A stretch of DNA of 64,000 nt, from the NCBI GenBank assembly GCA_947631765.1, contig CANRMP010000008.1:26877-90876 (forward strand), written 5' to 3'. This document shows, one piece after another, positions 26,491 through 34,997 of the stretch (position 1 is its first letter; the number at the start of each line of letters is the position of its first letter). The notes below the pieces were generated by a model. It worked only from the letters and a program-made list of their open reading frames with translations, ran no database searches and was not told the origin of the DNA. The DNA comes from an uncultured Clostridia bacterium (lineage in GTDB: Bacteria; Bacillota; Clostridia; Oscillospirales; CAG-272). Made by a program: the position numbers and the translations under genes.

Positions 26491-26549
26491 ATATTGCCTT
26501 TCAATTTTGTTTTCAAGAAAAAATACGCTCCAATGCTTTTTTCATTTAT

Positions 26550-26577
26550 ATTATATCATTTGAAGAAAAAAAGTCAA
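26550..26577 (-). promoter_or_regulatory. promoter of the rbfA operon
   Basis: On the minus strand TTGACT, a 16-base spacer and TATAAT lie about 60 bases before the rbfA start. It is back to back with the plus-strand promoter at 26598. Confidence 0.75.
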
Positions 26578-26597
26578 GAAATATTTGCAATCATGTG

Positions 26598-26626
26598 TTG
26601 AAATATCGCAAATCTTACTGTATAAT
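26598..26626 (+). promoter_or_regulatory. promoter of the YhaO-like gene
   Basis: TTGAAA (26598-26603), 17 bases and TATAAT (26621-26626), followed by ACGGAGG and the ATG at 26678. Confidence 0.82.
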
Positions 26627-26677
26627 AAATATAGCTTACAAAATAACTCTTTAATAATACATAAACGGAGGTATGTT

Positions 26678-27823
26678 ATGATTAAACTTATCCATTGTTC
26701 GGACGTTCGCTTTGATATGTCTCTTAAATTGCCGAGCGCCTCAATGGCGGCTGTCCGTCGGGAAGATATGAAAAGCTCCTTTGACTCTCTTTTAAAGTAC
26801 GCCAAGGAGAACGAAATAAACCTCGTGCTTATCTCGGGCAATCTTTTTGACGGAAAAAATATTTCAAGGCAGACTCTTGAATATCTTATAGGCGCTTTTC
26901 AGTCCTGCCCGGAATGTGAATTTGTCATCTCACCCGGAAAGGACGAGGGCGGCGCTTCCTGTCCGGTTTATCAAAACGTCGACTTTCCCGAAAACGTCAG
27001 CATATTTAAGAGTGCGGAAATTTCCTCCTTTGATTTTGACTTTGACGGTGAAAAGGTCAAGGTGTACGGACAAGCGTACGCTGACCCCTCCTATTTTGCC
27101 TCGGAGACAGAAAAGCTCAGATGCGGCAGCTCGGATGCTATAAACATTCTTGTCTCGCCCTATGGCGTTGAGGCGCTTAGTGATAAGGCGCGCTCACTCT
27201 CGCAAACCGGGATAGATTACGCCGCTCTTCGGGAAGGAACCGGCTCTTGCGGAATATTTGACGAGGGGGACATGTGGTACTCATATGCCGGAGTGCTTGA
27301 AATGCTTTGCTTTGAGGATACGCCCGACGGAGGCTTCGCGCTTGTCGAGGCGCAAAAGAAAAACAATGAATTTATCTGCAAGCCAAGGCTTGTAAACACG
27401 GTAAAAAAGCGCTGTCTTGTAAGGCGGCTCGCAATTTCCGGGGCTGTATCCGAAGAAGACGTTATAAACGCCACCGCAAGGTTCTTTAGCGAGAATCGGG
27501 AAATAGGAGAAAATGCACTGCTGAGACTTGTCTATACCGGTGACGTTCTGCCTCAGCTTATTCTTCCCGAAAAGAAGATTAAAAGTATGGCAAAAGAAAA
27601 AAATTTCTTCTATTTTGAGATTATAGATGAGACGGTGCCCCTTTACAACTACGAACAGCTTTCCGATGATCCGACAATAAAGGGCGCGCTCTTTAACGCC
27701 TTCCGCCCTCAAATTTGCAGCTCTGACCCCGAGGTAAGAAGCAAGGCTGCAAACGCCTTCAGAGTCGGAATGGTCGCCCTTGAGGGCAAATATGCCGCAC
27801 CTTCTGCCAATGGAGAAGAATAA
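26678..27823 (+). CDS. YhaO-like metallophosphoesterase-fold protein with degenerate metal site
   Basis: This 381-residue protein resembles the SbcD/Mre11-type YhaO that partners YhaN in DNA repair. The fold motifs are in place but the ligands are changed: HCSDVR at 6-11 where DxH is expected, GNLFD at 54-58 instead of GDLFD, GKDE at 87-90 instead of GNHD, and no clear later HG/GH histidine motifs. It is therefore probably not an active nuclease and may be structural or regulatory. A strong ACGGAGG site precedes the ATG. The HAD gene overlaps its end and the yhaN-like ATPase follows. Confidence 0.78.
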   Translation: MIKLIHCSDVRFDMSLKLPSASMAAVRREDMKSSFDSLLKYAKENEINLVLISGNLFDGKNISRQTLEYLIGAFQSCPECEFVISPGKDEGGASCPVYQNVDFPENVSIFKSAEISSFDFDFDGEKVKVYGQAYADPSYFASETEKLRCGSSDAINILVSPYGVEALSDKARSLSQTGIDYAALREGTGSCGIFDEGDMWYSYAGVLEMLCFEDTPDGGFALVEAQKKNNEFICKPRLVNTVKKRCLVRRLAISGAVSEEDVINATARFFSENREIGENALLRLVYTGDVLPQLILPEKKIKSMAKEKNFFYFEIIDETVPLYNYEQLSDDPTIKGALFNAFRPQICSSDPEVRSKAANAFRVGMVALEGKYAAPSANGEE

Positions 27824-28505
27824 AGAATACAAAATATTGCTCTTTGACGTTGATGACACTCTGCTTGACTTTACAAAAGCCGAAAGCCTCAGCTTTTTTG
27901 AGACAATGGAGCATTTTAATATTAACGCAAACGAGCAAATGCATAGCGAATACTCAAGGATTAACCGCGAGTGCTGGGGACTCTTGGAAAAGGGAAGAAT
28001 ATCAAAAAATCAGCTTTTGGTAAGGAGATTTGAGCTTTTTGCAAATCTTTTCAAAATAGAAACAGAGCCGTCTGAAATAAACGGGTTTTATTTAAAAAAG
28101 CTCTCCGAAAAGGCAATTCTCTTTCCCGACTCGCTTGAGGTCTGCCGCACATTAAGTCTTTCAAGAGACCTCTACATGATAACAAATTCCGTGGCGGAGG
28201 TTCACAAAAACCGCATGGAAAATTGCCCGCTGAATCGGTTTTTTAAGGGCTCCTTTATTTCCGAGGAGGTCGGGTACCCGAAGCCCGGGATAAGGTTTTT
28301 TGAGGCTGTGGCGCAAAAAATAAATAATTTTGATAAAACCCGTGCGCTTGTAATAGGTGACAGCCCGACAAGCGACCTTGCGGGGGCAAACGCGTACGGC
28401 ATTGACTGCTGCTTTGTTAACAGACGCGGCGTGCCGCTTCCCGAAAACATAACAGCCAAGTACACGGTAAGCACGCTTTACGAGCTGTGCGGCATATTGC
28501 AATAG
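27792..28505 (+). CDS. HAD-family phosphatase (YjjG/YfnB-type)
   Basis: This haloacid-dehalogenase-type hydrolase probably dephosphorylates (non-canonical) nucleoside monophosphates. Motif I is FDVDDTLLDF, motif II is in MITNSVAEV, motif III the lysine of GYPKPG, motif IV GDSPTSDLAGA; the helical cap lies between I and II as in YjjG. At 237 residues it matches the family. The start at 27792 has GAGGG upstream and overlaps the previous gene by 32 bases; an ATG at 27810 is an alternative. It separates two genes normally adjacent (yhaO and yhaN), which suggests a role in nucleotide clean-up linked to DNA ends. Confidence 0.87.
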   Translation: MPHLLPMEKNKEYKILLFDVDDTLLDFTKAESLSFFETMEHFNINANEQMHSEYSRINRECWGLLEKGRISKNQLLVRRFELFANLFKIETEPSEINGFYLKKLSEKAILFPDSLEVCRTLSLSRDLYMITNSVAEVHKNRMENCPLNRFFKGSFISEEVGYPKPGIRFFEAVAQKINNFDKTRALVIGDSPTSDLAGANAYGIDCCFVNRRGVPLPENITAKYTVSTLYELCGILQ

Positions 28506-28554
28506 TGCAAAACTGAAAAATTAACACAAAAATACATAGAAAAGGGGAAAGCTT

Positions 28555-30888
28555 ATGAATATCGAGAAAATTTATATAAAAAATTTCGGCGCTCTCAAAA
28601 ACTACGAATGTGAATACAGCAAGGGATTGAACGTCATTGAGGGACCGAATGAATCGGGAAAAAGCACGCTTGCGGAATTTATTAAATTCATATTTTTCGG
28701 ACTGAGCGCAAAATCAGACGGAAGCCGTGTGTCCGAGCGCAAAAAATATCAAAGCTTCGAGGACGGAAGCGCCGGCGGCTATATGGAATTTGAGAGCGGC
28801 GGGGTACGTTACAGGGTCGAAAGAACCATTATTCCCGACATTAACGGAGTCGGGCGGGAGACTGTCAGAACCACAAACCTTGACACAAACGATGAGTGCC
28901 TGAAGGACATAGACCCCGGGGTGTACTTTTTCGGAGTTGACGGGGAGGTTTTCACCCAGACCGCATATATAAGTCAGGCAGGCGGCAATTCAATTGACCG
29001 TCCTACCGTCGGGCAGGCTATTGAAAACATGCTCTTTTCTGGCAATGAGTTAATCTCTGTCGACGCCGTTTCAAAAAATCTTGAAAAGGAAGCGACCGGT
29101 CTCTTGTTCCGTAATAACAAGGGCGGGGAAATATACGAGCTAAACCTTGAAAAGAACCGTCTTGCCGAGAAAATCGAAGAGGAACGCTCAAAGAATTCAA
29201 GACTGCTTACAATTGAATTTGCCCTTAAAAAGCAGGAGGCGGAAAAGCTTGAGCTTGAAGGTAAGCTTGCAAAGGTAAAACGCGAGCTTGACGGGTGCGA
29301 GGCAAGGCGCTCTATTTCAAAGCTTGACGCCCTTGAGGAAAAGGAAAGGGAGCTTTCGGAACACACTCAAAAAAGAGATGAATATCTGAGCGCCAACGCA
29401 TACGAGGGCTTTATGCCTGACGGTGAGTACGTCGAGGGGCTGGGCGCGCTTGCAAACGAGGTCGAGTTTTACGGCAGTGAGCTTGAGAAAGCAAAGGAAG
29501 AGAAAAAGGCTCTCGGCTCGGATAAAATCGACGCTGACGACATTGCCCTTATAAACAAGGTGCAGTCGGACGGAGGAAGCGGAAGTCTTTCCGACTTTTT
29601 TGAAAACAAGTCCCGCTCCGCTCATTCCTCAATGACAATCGGCATATTCTTTGTGGTATTCACCCTTATTTGGGGCGCCGTAGGAGCGGTTTGTATGTTT
29701 ATTGAGGATGTTGCCTCAATAAGCCTCGGGGATCTCTTTACAATGTACGAGGTGAGCTTCGGGCTTTACGGCGTTGCCGCACTTATGCTTATTATCGCAA
29801 TTATCCTCTTTATCCGCTCGCACACGATATCCAAAAAAATTGACAAAAAGTTGGAATTTTACGGCGCTACCAGCGAGGACGATATATTTGTTGCGATTAA
29901 CGGCGCTATGAGCAGAGCAAGCAGTCAGGAAATTTATATAGAAAAGCTTTCTGCCGCCGAGGGAAAATGCAAGCGAGTTGAAAAGGAAATCACCACAAGA
30001 GAGGACGAGATAAGGTCCCGCCTTGAAAAATGGGGTAAAACCTACGAGGGTATCCCGACCCTTCGGGACACGATAAGAGAGGCTCAGAATTTAATTTCCG
30101 AGCTTTCAAAGCTCAACGAGGATATCAATATAAGCGCGGCTCAAAGGGATACAATGAAGGAAGCGTACTCGGGTCTTGACCGCGCCGCCGCCGAGGCAAT
30201 TATTGCAACTGCCGCAACCACCCCCACACCCGAGGAGGAAAAGGCGCTTTCCGAGGAGGCGGCAACCATTAACGAAAGGCTTGCCGAGCTTTCAAACAAG
30301 GTCAAGGAATACGAAATCGAGCGCGCAAAGCTCGGCGCATCGGATACAAATATCGCGGAGCTGCTTGACAAGTACGACGAGATATCGCACAAGGTAGAAG
30401 AGCTTACAAAGCGCCACGCGGTTTTGACTCTTGCGCAGTCGACGCTCGGCAAAGCCGGGGATGACCTGAGAACCGGAATCTCTCCCAAGCTCTCAATGCA
30501 CGCGGCGGAGTTTATGAGAGTTGCCACAAATGACAAGTACAGAGGTCTGAATATTTCGCAAAATCTTGCCGTTAAATACGGCATGGAATCGGGCGGAGTG
30601 TCCTTTGTTTCAAGAGACGAGGATTATATGAGCGAGGGCACAAGAGACCTTGCATATCTCAGCCTGCGCTTGGCGCTTGTCGGCTTCCTTTACAAAAAGG
30701 AATTGCCTCCTCTTGTCTTTGACGAGGCGTTCTCAAGACTTGACGATTTGCGGCTTGCCGGAATCACCGCGGTTATAGGAAAATACGCCGAAGAATCGGG
30801 ACAGGTGTTTGTGCTCACAAGTCAAAAGCGCGACGCCGCGATTATGAGCTGTACCGCAAATATAAGTCATATAAAAATCGGCGTATGA
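28555..30888 (+). CDS. yhaN: YhaN-like SbcC/Rad50-type ATPase with internal membrane segments
   Basis: This 777-residue ABC-type SMC-like ATPase has Walker A GPNESGKSTLAEF at 32-44 with an ensuing FFGLSAK. Coiled coils run from about 185 to 340 (Glu/Lys heptads) and 430 to 640. A pair of membrane segments at about 360-385 and 402-425 lies between the coils, as seen in YhaN. The C-terminal half site has the signature EGTRDLAYLSLRLAL and Walker B PLVFDEAFSRLDD. It is predicted to be a membrane-tethered DNA-processing motor working with the YhaO-like protein. Starts after AAAGGGGAAAG. Confidence 0.9.
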   Translation: MNIEKIYIKNFGALKNYECEYSKGLNVIEGPNESGKSTLAEFIKFIFFGLSAKSDGSRVSERKKYQSFEDGSAGGYMEFESGGVRYRVERTIIPDINGVGRETVRTTNLDTNDECLKDIDPGVYFFGVDGEVFTQTAYISQAGGNSIDRPTVGQAIENMLFSGNELISVDAVSKNLEKEATGLLFRNNKGGEIYELNLEKNRLAEKIEEERSKNSRLLTIEFALKKQEAEKLELEGKLAKVKRELDGCEARRSISKLDALEEKERELSEHTQKRDEYLSANAYEGFMPDGEYVEGLGALANEVEFYGSELEKAKEEKKALGSDKIDADDIALINKVQSDGGSGSLSDFFENKSRSAHSSMTIGIFFVVFTLIWGAVGAVCMFIEDVASISLGDLFTMYEVSFGLYGVAALMLIIAIILFIRSHTISKKIDKKLEFYGATSEDDIFVAINGAMSRASSQEIYIEKLSAAEGKCKRVEKEITTREDEIRSRLEKWGKTYEGIPTLRDTIREAQNLISELSKLNEDINISAAQRDTMKEAYSGLDRAAAEAIIATAATTPTPEEEKALSEEAATINERLAELSNKVKEYEIERAKLGASDTNIAELLDKYDEISHKVEELTKRHAVLTLAQSTLGKAGDDLRTGISPKLSMHAAEFMRVATNDKYRGLNISQNLAVKYGMESGGVSFVSRDEDYMSEGTRDLAYLSLRLALVGFLYKKELPPLVFDEAFSRLDDLRLAGITAVIGKYAEESGQVFVLTSQKRDAAIMSCTANISHIKIGV

Positions 30889-30961
30889 GAAAAAGCTCAA
30901 AAACTCCGACTTTTGACCGATTTTCAGCTTTTATAAACTATTAAACCATTATTTGGAGCCT

Positions 30962-31016
30962 TGCCCCGAAAGCGGGGATAAAAAAATATCCCGCTTTCGG
31001 GGCAGGTGCGTTTTTT
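30962..31016 (+). terminator. long inverted repeat between yhaN and chrA
   Basis: TGCCCCGAAAGCGGG pairs with CCCGCTTTCGGGGCA (15 bases perfect) around an A-rich loop; a T run follows 6 bases past the stem, just before the chrA start. It is a likely terminator. Confidence 0.65.
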
Positions 31017-31026
31017 GGAGAATTAA

Positions 31027-31593
31027 ATGCTTTTTTCACTCTTTTTTGCTTTTTTTAAAATAGGGCTCTTTACATTCGGCGGCGGGTACGCCATGATCGC
31101 GCAGATAAAAGAATCAATTGTTGAGAAAAAACAATGGCTCACAAGTGACGAGCTTATGGAAATAATAACTATTGCCGAATCCACCCCGGGACCTATTGCA
31201 ATAAATCTTGCAACCTACGTGGGGTACAAGCGTCGCGGAGCGCTCGGCAGTGCGCTTGCAACGCTCGGAGTCGTGCTTCCCTCGCTGATTATTATTTATA
31301 TCATCTCGCTTTTTCTTGAAGCGTTTATGGCAAATATTTATGTGGCGTACGCCTTTATCGGAATCAAATGCGCGGTTGCCTTTCTTATTATAAAAGCCGG
31401 AGTCGAGATGTTTGTCGAGCTTCCCAAAAAGGTGCTCCCGCTTGTCGTGTTTTTTGTCGTGCTTGGCGCCGCTGTTACTTTTGAGCTTTTTTCAAGGTCG
31501 CTCAGCTCTGTTTTACTTATAATTGTAGGCGGGCTTATCGGAATATTTGTAAAAACCGTCCTAAGGCTCGGAAAGGAAAAGGATAAAGAATGA
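31027..31593 (+). CDS. chrA: chromate transporter, short form, first subunit
   Basis: This 188-residue membrane protein has five to six segments and the CHR domain signatures FFKIGLFTFGGGYAMIAQIK at the N terminus and ESTPGPIAINLATYVG near residue 52. Short CHR proteins work as heterologous pairs and exchange chromate (or a natural anion) across the membrane. It overlaps the second half by four bases. There is no chrR or regulator nearby, so the physiological substrate may not be chromate. Confidence 0.92.
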   Translation: MLFSLFFAFFKIGLFTFGGGYAMIAQIKESIVEKKQWLTSDELMEIITIAESTPGPIAINLATYVGYKRRGALGSALATLGVVLPSLIIIYIISLFLEAFMANIYVAYAFIGIKCAVAFLIIKAGVEMFVELPKKVLPLVVFFVVLGAAVTFELFSRSLSSVLLIIVGGLIGIFVKTVLRLGKEKDKE

Positions 31594-32171
31594 TTTATTT
31601 AACCCTCTTTTTCGAGTTCTTTAAAATCGGTCTATTCAGCTTCGGCGGAGGGCTCAGCATGATTCCTCTTATAAGAGACGCCGTTTTAAACTACGGCTGG
31701 CTGACCGAATCGGAGTTTTATAATTTTGTAGGAGTTTGCGAATCAACCCCGGGACCAATTGCTGTGAATATGGCTACCTACGTCGGCTCACAGCAGGCGG
31801 GACTGCTTGGAAGTATATCGGCAACGCTCGGCGTTATAATGCCCTCGTTTATTATAATTTTGCTTATAGCTTCAATTTTGAAAAGCTTTACAAAAAACAA
31901 GTATTTTCAAGGCTTTATGTACGGGGTTCGACCGGTCGTCGTTGCGCTGATTCTCACAAGCGGCACTCTGCTGCTTATAAAAGCGATAGGCTTTGTAAAA
32001 ATCGGCGAGTTTAACTTTGACTTAACCTCACTTATTGTCTTTTGCCTTATAGCCGCAATATACTATGTTTCAAAATACGCTTTTCATAAAAAAATCCCGA
32101 CAGTGGCTGTAATAATTCTGTCCGCGTGCCTTGGCATCGGCGTTTCGCTGATAAGAGAAAATCTATTTTAA
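31590..32171 (+). CDS. chrA: chromate transporter, short form, second subunit
   Basis: This is the 193-residue partner of the preceding CHR protein, with FFKIGLFSFGGGLSMIPLIR and ESTPGPIAVNMATYVGSQ in equivalent positions and five to six hydrophobic segments. Its start overlaps the upstream stop (ATGA), so the two are made in equal amounts, as expected for an antiparallel heterodimer. A hairpin follows. Confidence 0.92.
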   Translation: MIYLTLFFEFFKIGLFSFGGGLSMIPLIRDAVLNYGWLTESEFYNFVGVCESTPGPIAVNMATYVGSQQAGLLGSISATLGVIMPSFIIILLIASILKSFTKNKYFQGFMYGVRPVVVALILTSGTLLLIKAIGFVKIGEFNFDLTSLIVFCLIAAIYYVSKYAFHKKIPTVAVIILSACLGIGVSLIRENLF

Positions 32172-32206
32172 AATTAACAAATCCGAATTTCCCAAAATAA
32201 AAGCAC

Positions 32207-32238
32207 TTGCCGAGCCTCAGTTATTAAGCTCGGCAAGC
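32207..32238. terminator. terminator between chrA pair and sulfatase
   Basis: CTTGCCGAGC and GCTCGGCAAG arms (10 bases perfect, 12-base loop) lie between convergent stops; the minus-strand side is followed by a T-rich stretch, so it mainly serves the sulfatase gene. Confidence 0.75.
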
Positions 32239-32243
32239 ATATT

Positions 32244-33662
32244 TCAGTCCGCTTTGGTTTTAAGTATTATTCTGTTTTCCACCCAGTTTTTCTGATAATA
32301 GGAGGAGGGGTGGAATTTGTCGTTTACCCGCTCCATTTCCTCCTTCATCAAAGCCTTGACCATTTCCATATCGTCAAAGTATTTCGGGTCCTTTGAAAGG
32401 TCGTTCATTTGAAGCGGGTCTTGGATATTGTCAAAAAACAGCTCCTTGTTGTCGCAAAGATAGGTGGCGTAGGTGTACCGCTCTGTCCTGAAGGCGCGCC
32501 ATTCGTGCCCGTCCTCCCATGCGGCGGTGGCGCCTGTACCCATCATAAGCGCTCCCGCAGGGCGCGCGGCGTCCTGCTTTCCAAGCAAAGAATCGGAATA
32601 ATCACGCCCTTCAACCTCAAGAGGGATATCCTCCTTCATGCCCATAAGGGAAAGAAGAGTGGGCATAATGTCAACTGTATTTATGCAAAGGTCGTTTTTG
32701 CCGACAGGGAGCTTATCTCCCCATTTGATAAGAAAGGGGACTCTGACGGCTTCCTCATAGAAAATGTTCTTTGCGCGCCTGCCGTGTGCTCCAAAAAGCT
32801 CGCCGTGGTCGGAGGTGAAGACAAAAATTGTGTCTTCCTCAATTCCGAGCTCCTTTATTGCCTCCTCCATTTTACCGACGTTGTCGTCAACCTTTGCCGC
32901 CATTGAGTAATAGCCCTTCATCCAATAGGGAAGGTCCTCACGCTCTTTTTTGGAAAGCTTTGCCCAGTTGTCGGCGTATTTGTCATTTTCGGGCAGATAG
33001 TTTTCGGGCAGAGTAAACTCGGTGTTACCAAAGCGCGCATACGCTTCGGGGTCGCAGTTCCACTCGTCCCACGGGTCGTGCGGAATGCCTATTGACAAAA
33101 AGAGAGCAAACGGCTTGCCGGAATTTTTAAGCTTTTTGAGCTGTTCAATTGCCATATCCGTCTGGCAGTCGGGTTCAAAGCCGTCATACGAGAGCTTTTC
33201 CGGGTCGTCAAGGTGGTAATATGAGCACTTGCCGTAATTGTCGTGGTGAAAATTATATGCGGCAAAATATCCGTCAAAGCCGAGACGGTCGGGACCCTTG
33301 GGTATGTATGAATTTTTGGGGTCGTAGTGGTTGCCGAGTTCATTTGCATACAAATGCCATTTGCCGATATAAGCCGTCTCGTAGCCGTTATCGTCAAGCA
33401 CATGCGCAATTGTGCGGTGGCAGGGAGATATTCTTATCTCGTTTATCACCATTCCGGTGCTTGTCGTGTACTTGCCGGTAAAGAGCGACGCACGGTACGG
33501 AGCGCACACCGGATGTCCGGAGACCGCGTTAATAAGGTCGCACGACTCCCCCTCAAGGCGGTCGATATTAGGAGTTTGCGCCTTTTTATCGCCATAATAC
33601 CCCATGCTTGCAAGTCTCAGCTGGTCGGCGAACATAAAGACAAGATTTGGTTTTTTACTCAT
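32244..33662 (-). CDS. type I sulfatase, cytoplasmic
   Basis: This 472-residue alkaline-phosphatase-superfamily sulfatase has the metal site FADQLR at the N terminus, the formylglycine-forming core CAPYR (about residue 56, CxPxR) in GHPVCAPYRASLFTG, and a second metal site FTSDHGELFG. The Tyr in the core replaces the usual Ser/Ala. No signal peptide is present, so it acts inside the cell on an imported sulfate ester, and a Cys-type maturase (anSME) must exist elsewhere. Start at 33662 after AGGAG. The substrate is unknown; no transporter or glycosidase sits beside it. Confidence 0.87.
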   Translation of the reverse strand: MSKKPNLVFMFADQLRLASMGYYGDKKAQTPNIDRLEGESCDLINAVSGHPVCAPYRASLFTGKYTTSTGMVINEIRISPCHRTIAHVLDDNGYETAYIGKWHLYANELGNHYDPKNSYIPKGPDRLGFDGYFAAYNFHHDNYGKCSYYHLDDPEKLSYDGFEPDCQTDMAIEQLKKLKNSGKPFALFLSIGIPHDPWDEWNCDPEAYARFGNTEFTLPENYLPENDKYADNWAKLSKKEREDLPYWMKGYYSMAAKVDDNVGKMEEAIKELGIEEDTIFVFTSDHGELFGAHGRRAKNIFYEEAVRVPFLIKWGDKLPVGKNDLCINTVDIMPTLLSLMGMKEDIPLEVEGRDYSDSLLGKQDAARPAGALMMGTGATAAWEDGHEWRAFRTERYTYATYLCDNKELFFDNIQDPLQMNDLSKDPKYFDDMEMVKALMKEEMERVNDKFHPSSYYQKNWVENRIILKTKAD

Positions 33663-33756
33663 TGATAAGCTCCTCTTTTTTCTTATAAAATTTCGGGAAA
33701 ATTTGCGGCGCGCGAATTTTTGAAAAAACACTTTAAAAGCACTCTTTGTTAATAAT

Positions 33757-33785
33757 ATTATAGCATATTTTTATTTCAATGTAAA
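33757..33785 (-). promoter_or_regulatory. promoter of the sulfatase gene
   Basis: On the minus strand TTTACA, 17 bases and TATAAT. It lies next to the divergent plus-strand promoter. Confidence 0.68.
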
Positions 33786-33802
33786 CATTTTATTTGTCTT
33801 AC

Positions 33803-33830
33803 TTGACAAAAATTTAAAATGTGATAAAAT
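33803..33830 (+). promoter_or_regulatory. promoter of the CobW-type gene pair
   Basis: TTGACA (33803-33808), 16 bases and an extended -10 TGATAAAAT ending at 33830, about 40 bases before the gene. Confidence 0.75.
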
Positions 33831-33872
33831 ATATAGGAGAAAGCTTAAGATGTTAAAGAAAGGAAAAAAGTT

Positions 33873-34967
33873 ATGATAAAAATAGATATTTTCTCGGGAT
33901 TTCTCGGCGCGGGAAAGACCACGCTGATTAAAAAGCTCCTTGCCGACGGCTACAACGGCGAAAAAATCGTGCTGATTGAAAATGAGTTCGGCGAGATAGG
34001 CATTGACGGCGGCTTTTTGCAGGACGCCGGGATTACAATTAACGAAATGAACTCGGGGTGCATTTGCTGTTCGCTTGTCGGAGATTTCACAAAGGCGCTT
34101 GCAAAGGTTATTGCGGAGTACTCTCCCGACAGAATTATTATTGAGCCCTCGGGAGTCGGAAAGCTGAGCGACGTTATTAAAGCGGTTGAAAGAGTGGTAA
34201 CAAGTGAGGTTGCACTCAACAGTTTTACAACGGTTGCCGACGTCAACAAGTGCAAAATGTATCTTAAAAACTTCGGAGAATTTTATATCGACCAGATTGA
34301 AAACGCCAGCGCCATTATTTTAAGCCACACTCAGTCGGCAAGCGAGAAAAAGGTTGCCGAGTGCGTTGAAATTCTAAGAGAGCACAACGACAAGGCGACT
34401 GTTGTCACCACTCCTTGGGATGAGCTTTCGGGCGCACAGCTGCTTGAAGCCATTGAGGGCAAGAGCACGCTTGCAAGCTACCTTGCAAAGCTGCTTGAAG
34501 AGAGCGGCGACGATGACGAGGATGAGGATGAGCACGAACATCACCATCACCACCACGACGACGATGACGACGATGAGAATGAGCACGAGCATCACCATCA
34601 CGACGACCATGACGAGGACGAGGACGAGGAATGCCACTGCCACCACGACGGGGAAGAGGGGCACCACCATCACCACCATCACGCCGACGAGGTCTTTGAA
34701 AGCTGGGGAATCGAAACCTCCGCAAAATTCAGCGTTACAAGAATTAAGGAGATTTTGTCCTGCCTTGACAATTCCGAAAAATTCGGCTTAATACTGCGCT
34801 CAAAGGGAATAGTCGCGGGCGAGGACGGCAAATGGATACACTTTGACTTTATCCCCGAGGAAAGCAACGTAAGATACGGCTCTTCCTCTGTTATCGGCAG
34901 AATTTGCGTTATCGGTTCCAAAATAAACAAAGAGGAAATAGAGAGGCTTTTCGGAGTTAAAGCATAA
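33873..34967 (+). CDS. CobW/G3E-family GTPase with His/Asp-rich metal-binding loop
   Basis: This 364-residue G3E GTPase is of the metallochaperone type. The Walker A is GFLGAGKTTLIKK (residues 8-20), followed by ENEFGEIGIDGG and the metal-binding MNSGCICCSL (CxCC) at about 57-66; a CobW C-terminal domain closes it. Between about residues 210 and 272 it has a dense run of His, Asp and Glu, a metal buffer seen in zinc- and nickel-handling G3E proteins. The metal is not determined by sequence; zinc is the most likely. The second P-loop protein follows 30 bases later. Confidence 0.9.
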   Translation: MIKIDIFSGFLGAGKTTLIKKLLADGYNGEKIVLIENEFGEIGIDGGFLQDAGITINEMNSGCICCSLVGDFTKALAKVIAEYSPDRIIIEPSGVGKLSDVIKAVERVVTSEVALNSFTTVADVNKCKMYLKNFGEFYIDQIENASAIILSHTQSASEKKVAECVEILREHNDKATVVTTPWDELSGAQLLEAIEGKSTLASYLAKLLEESGDDDEDEDEHEHHHHHHDDDDDDENEHEHHHHDDHDEDEDEECHCHHDGEEGHHHHHHHADEVFESWGIETSAKFSVTRIKEILSCLDNSEKFGLILRSKGIVAGEDGKWIHFDFIPEESNVRYGSSSVIGRICVIGSKINKEEIERLFGVKA

Positions 34968-34997
34968 ATTATTGCAAAAAGGAACAAGGTATATATT

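Noticed and set aside
34374..34725. Val/Met- and Arg-rich open frames antisense to the His/Asp run
   Set aside because: They arise from the repeated CAC/GAC codons of the CobW gene; no start site.
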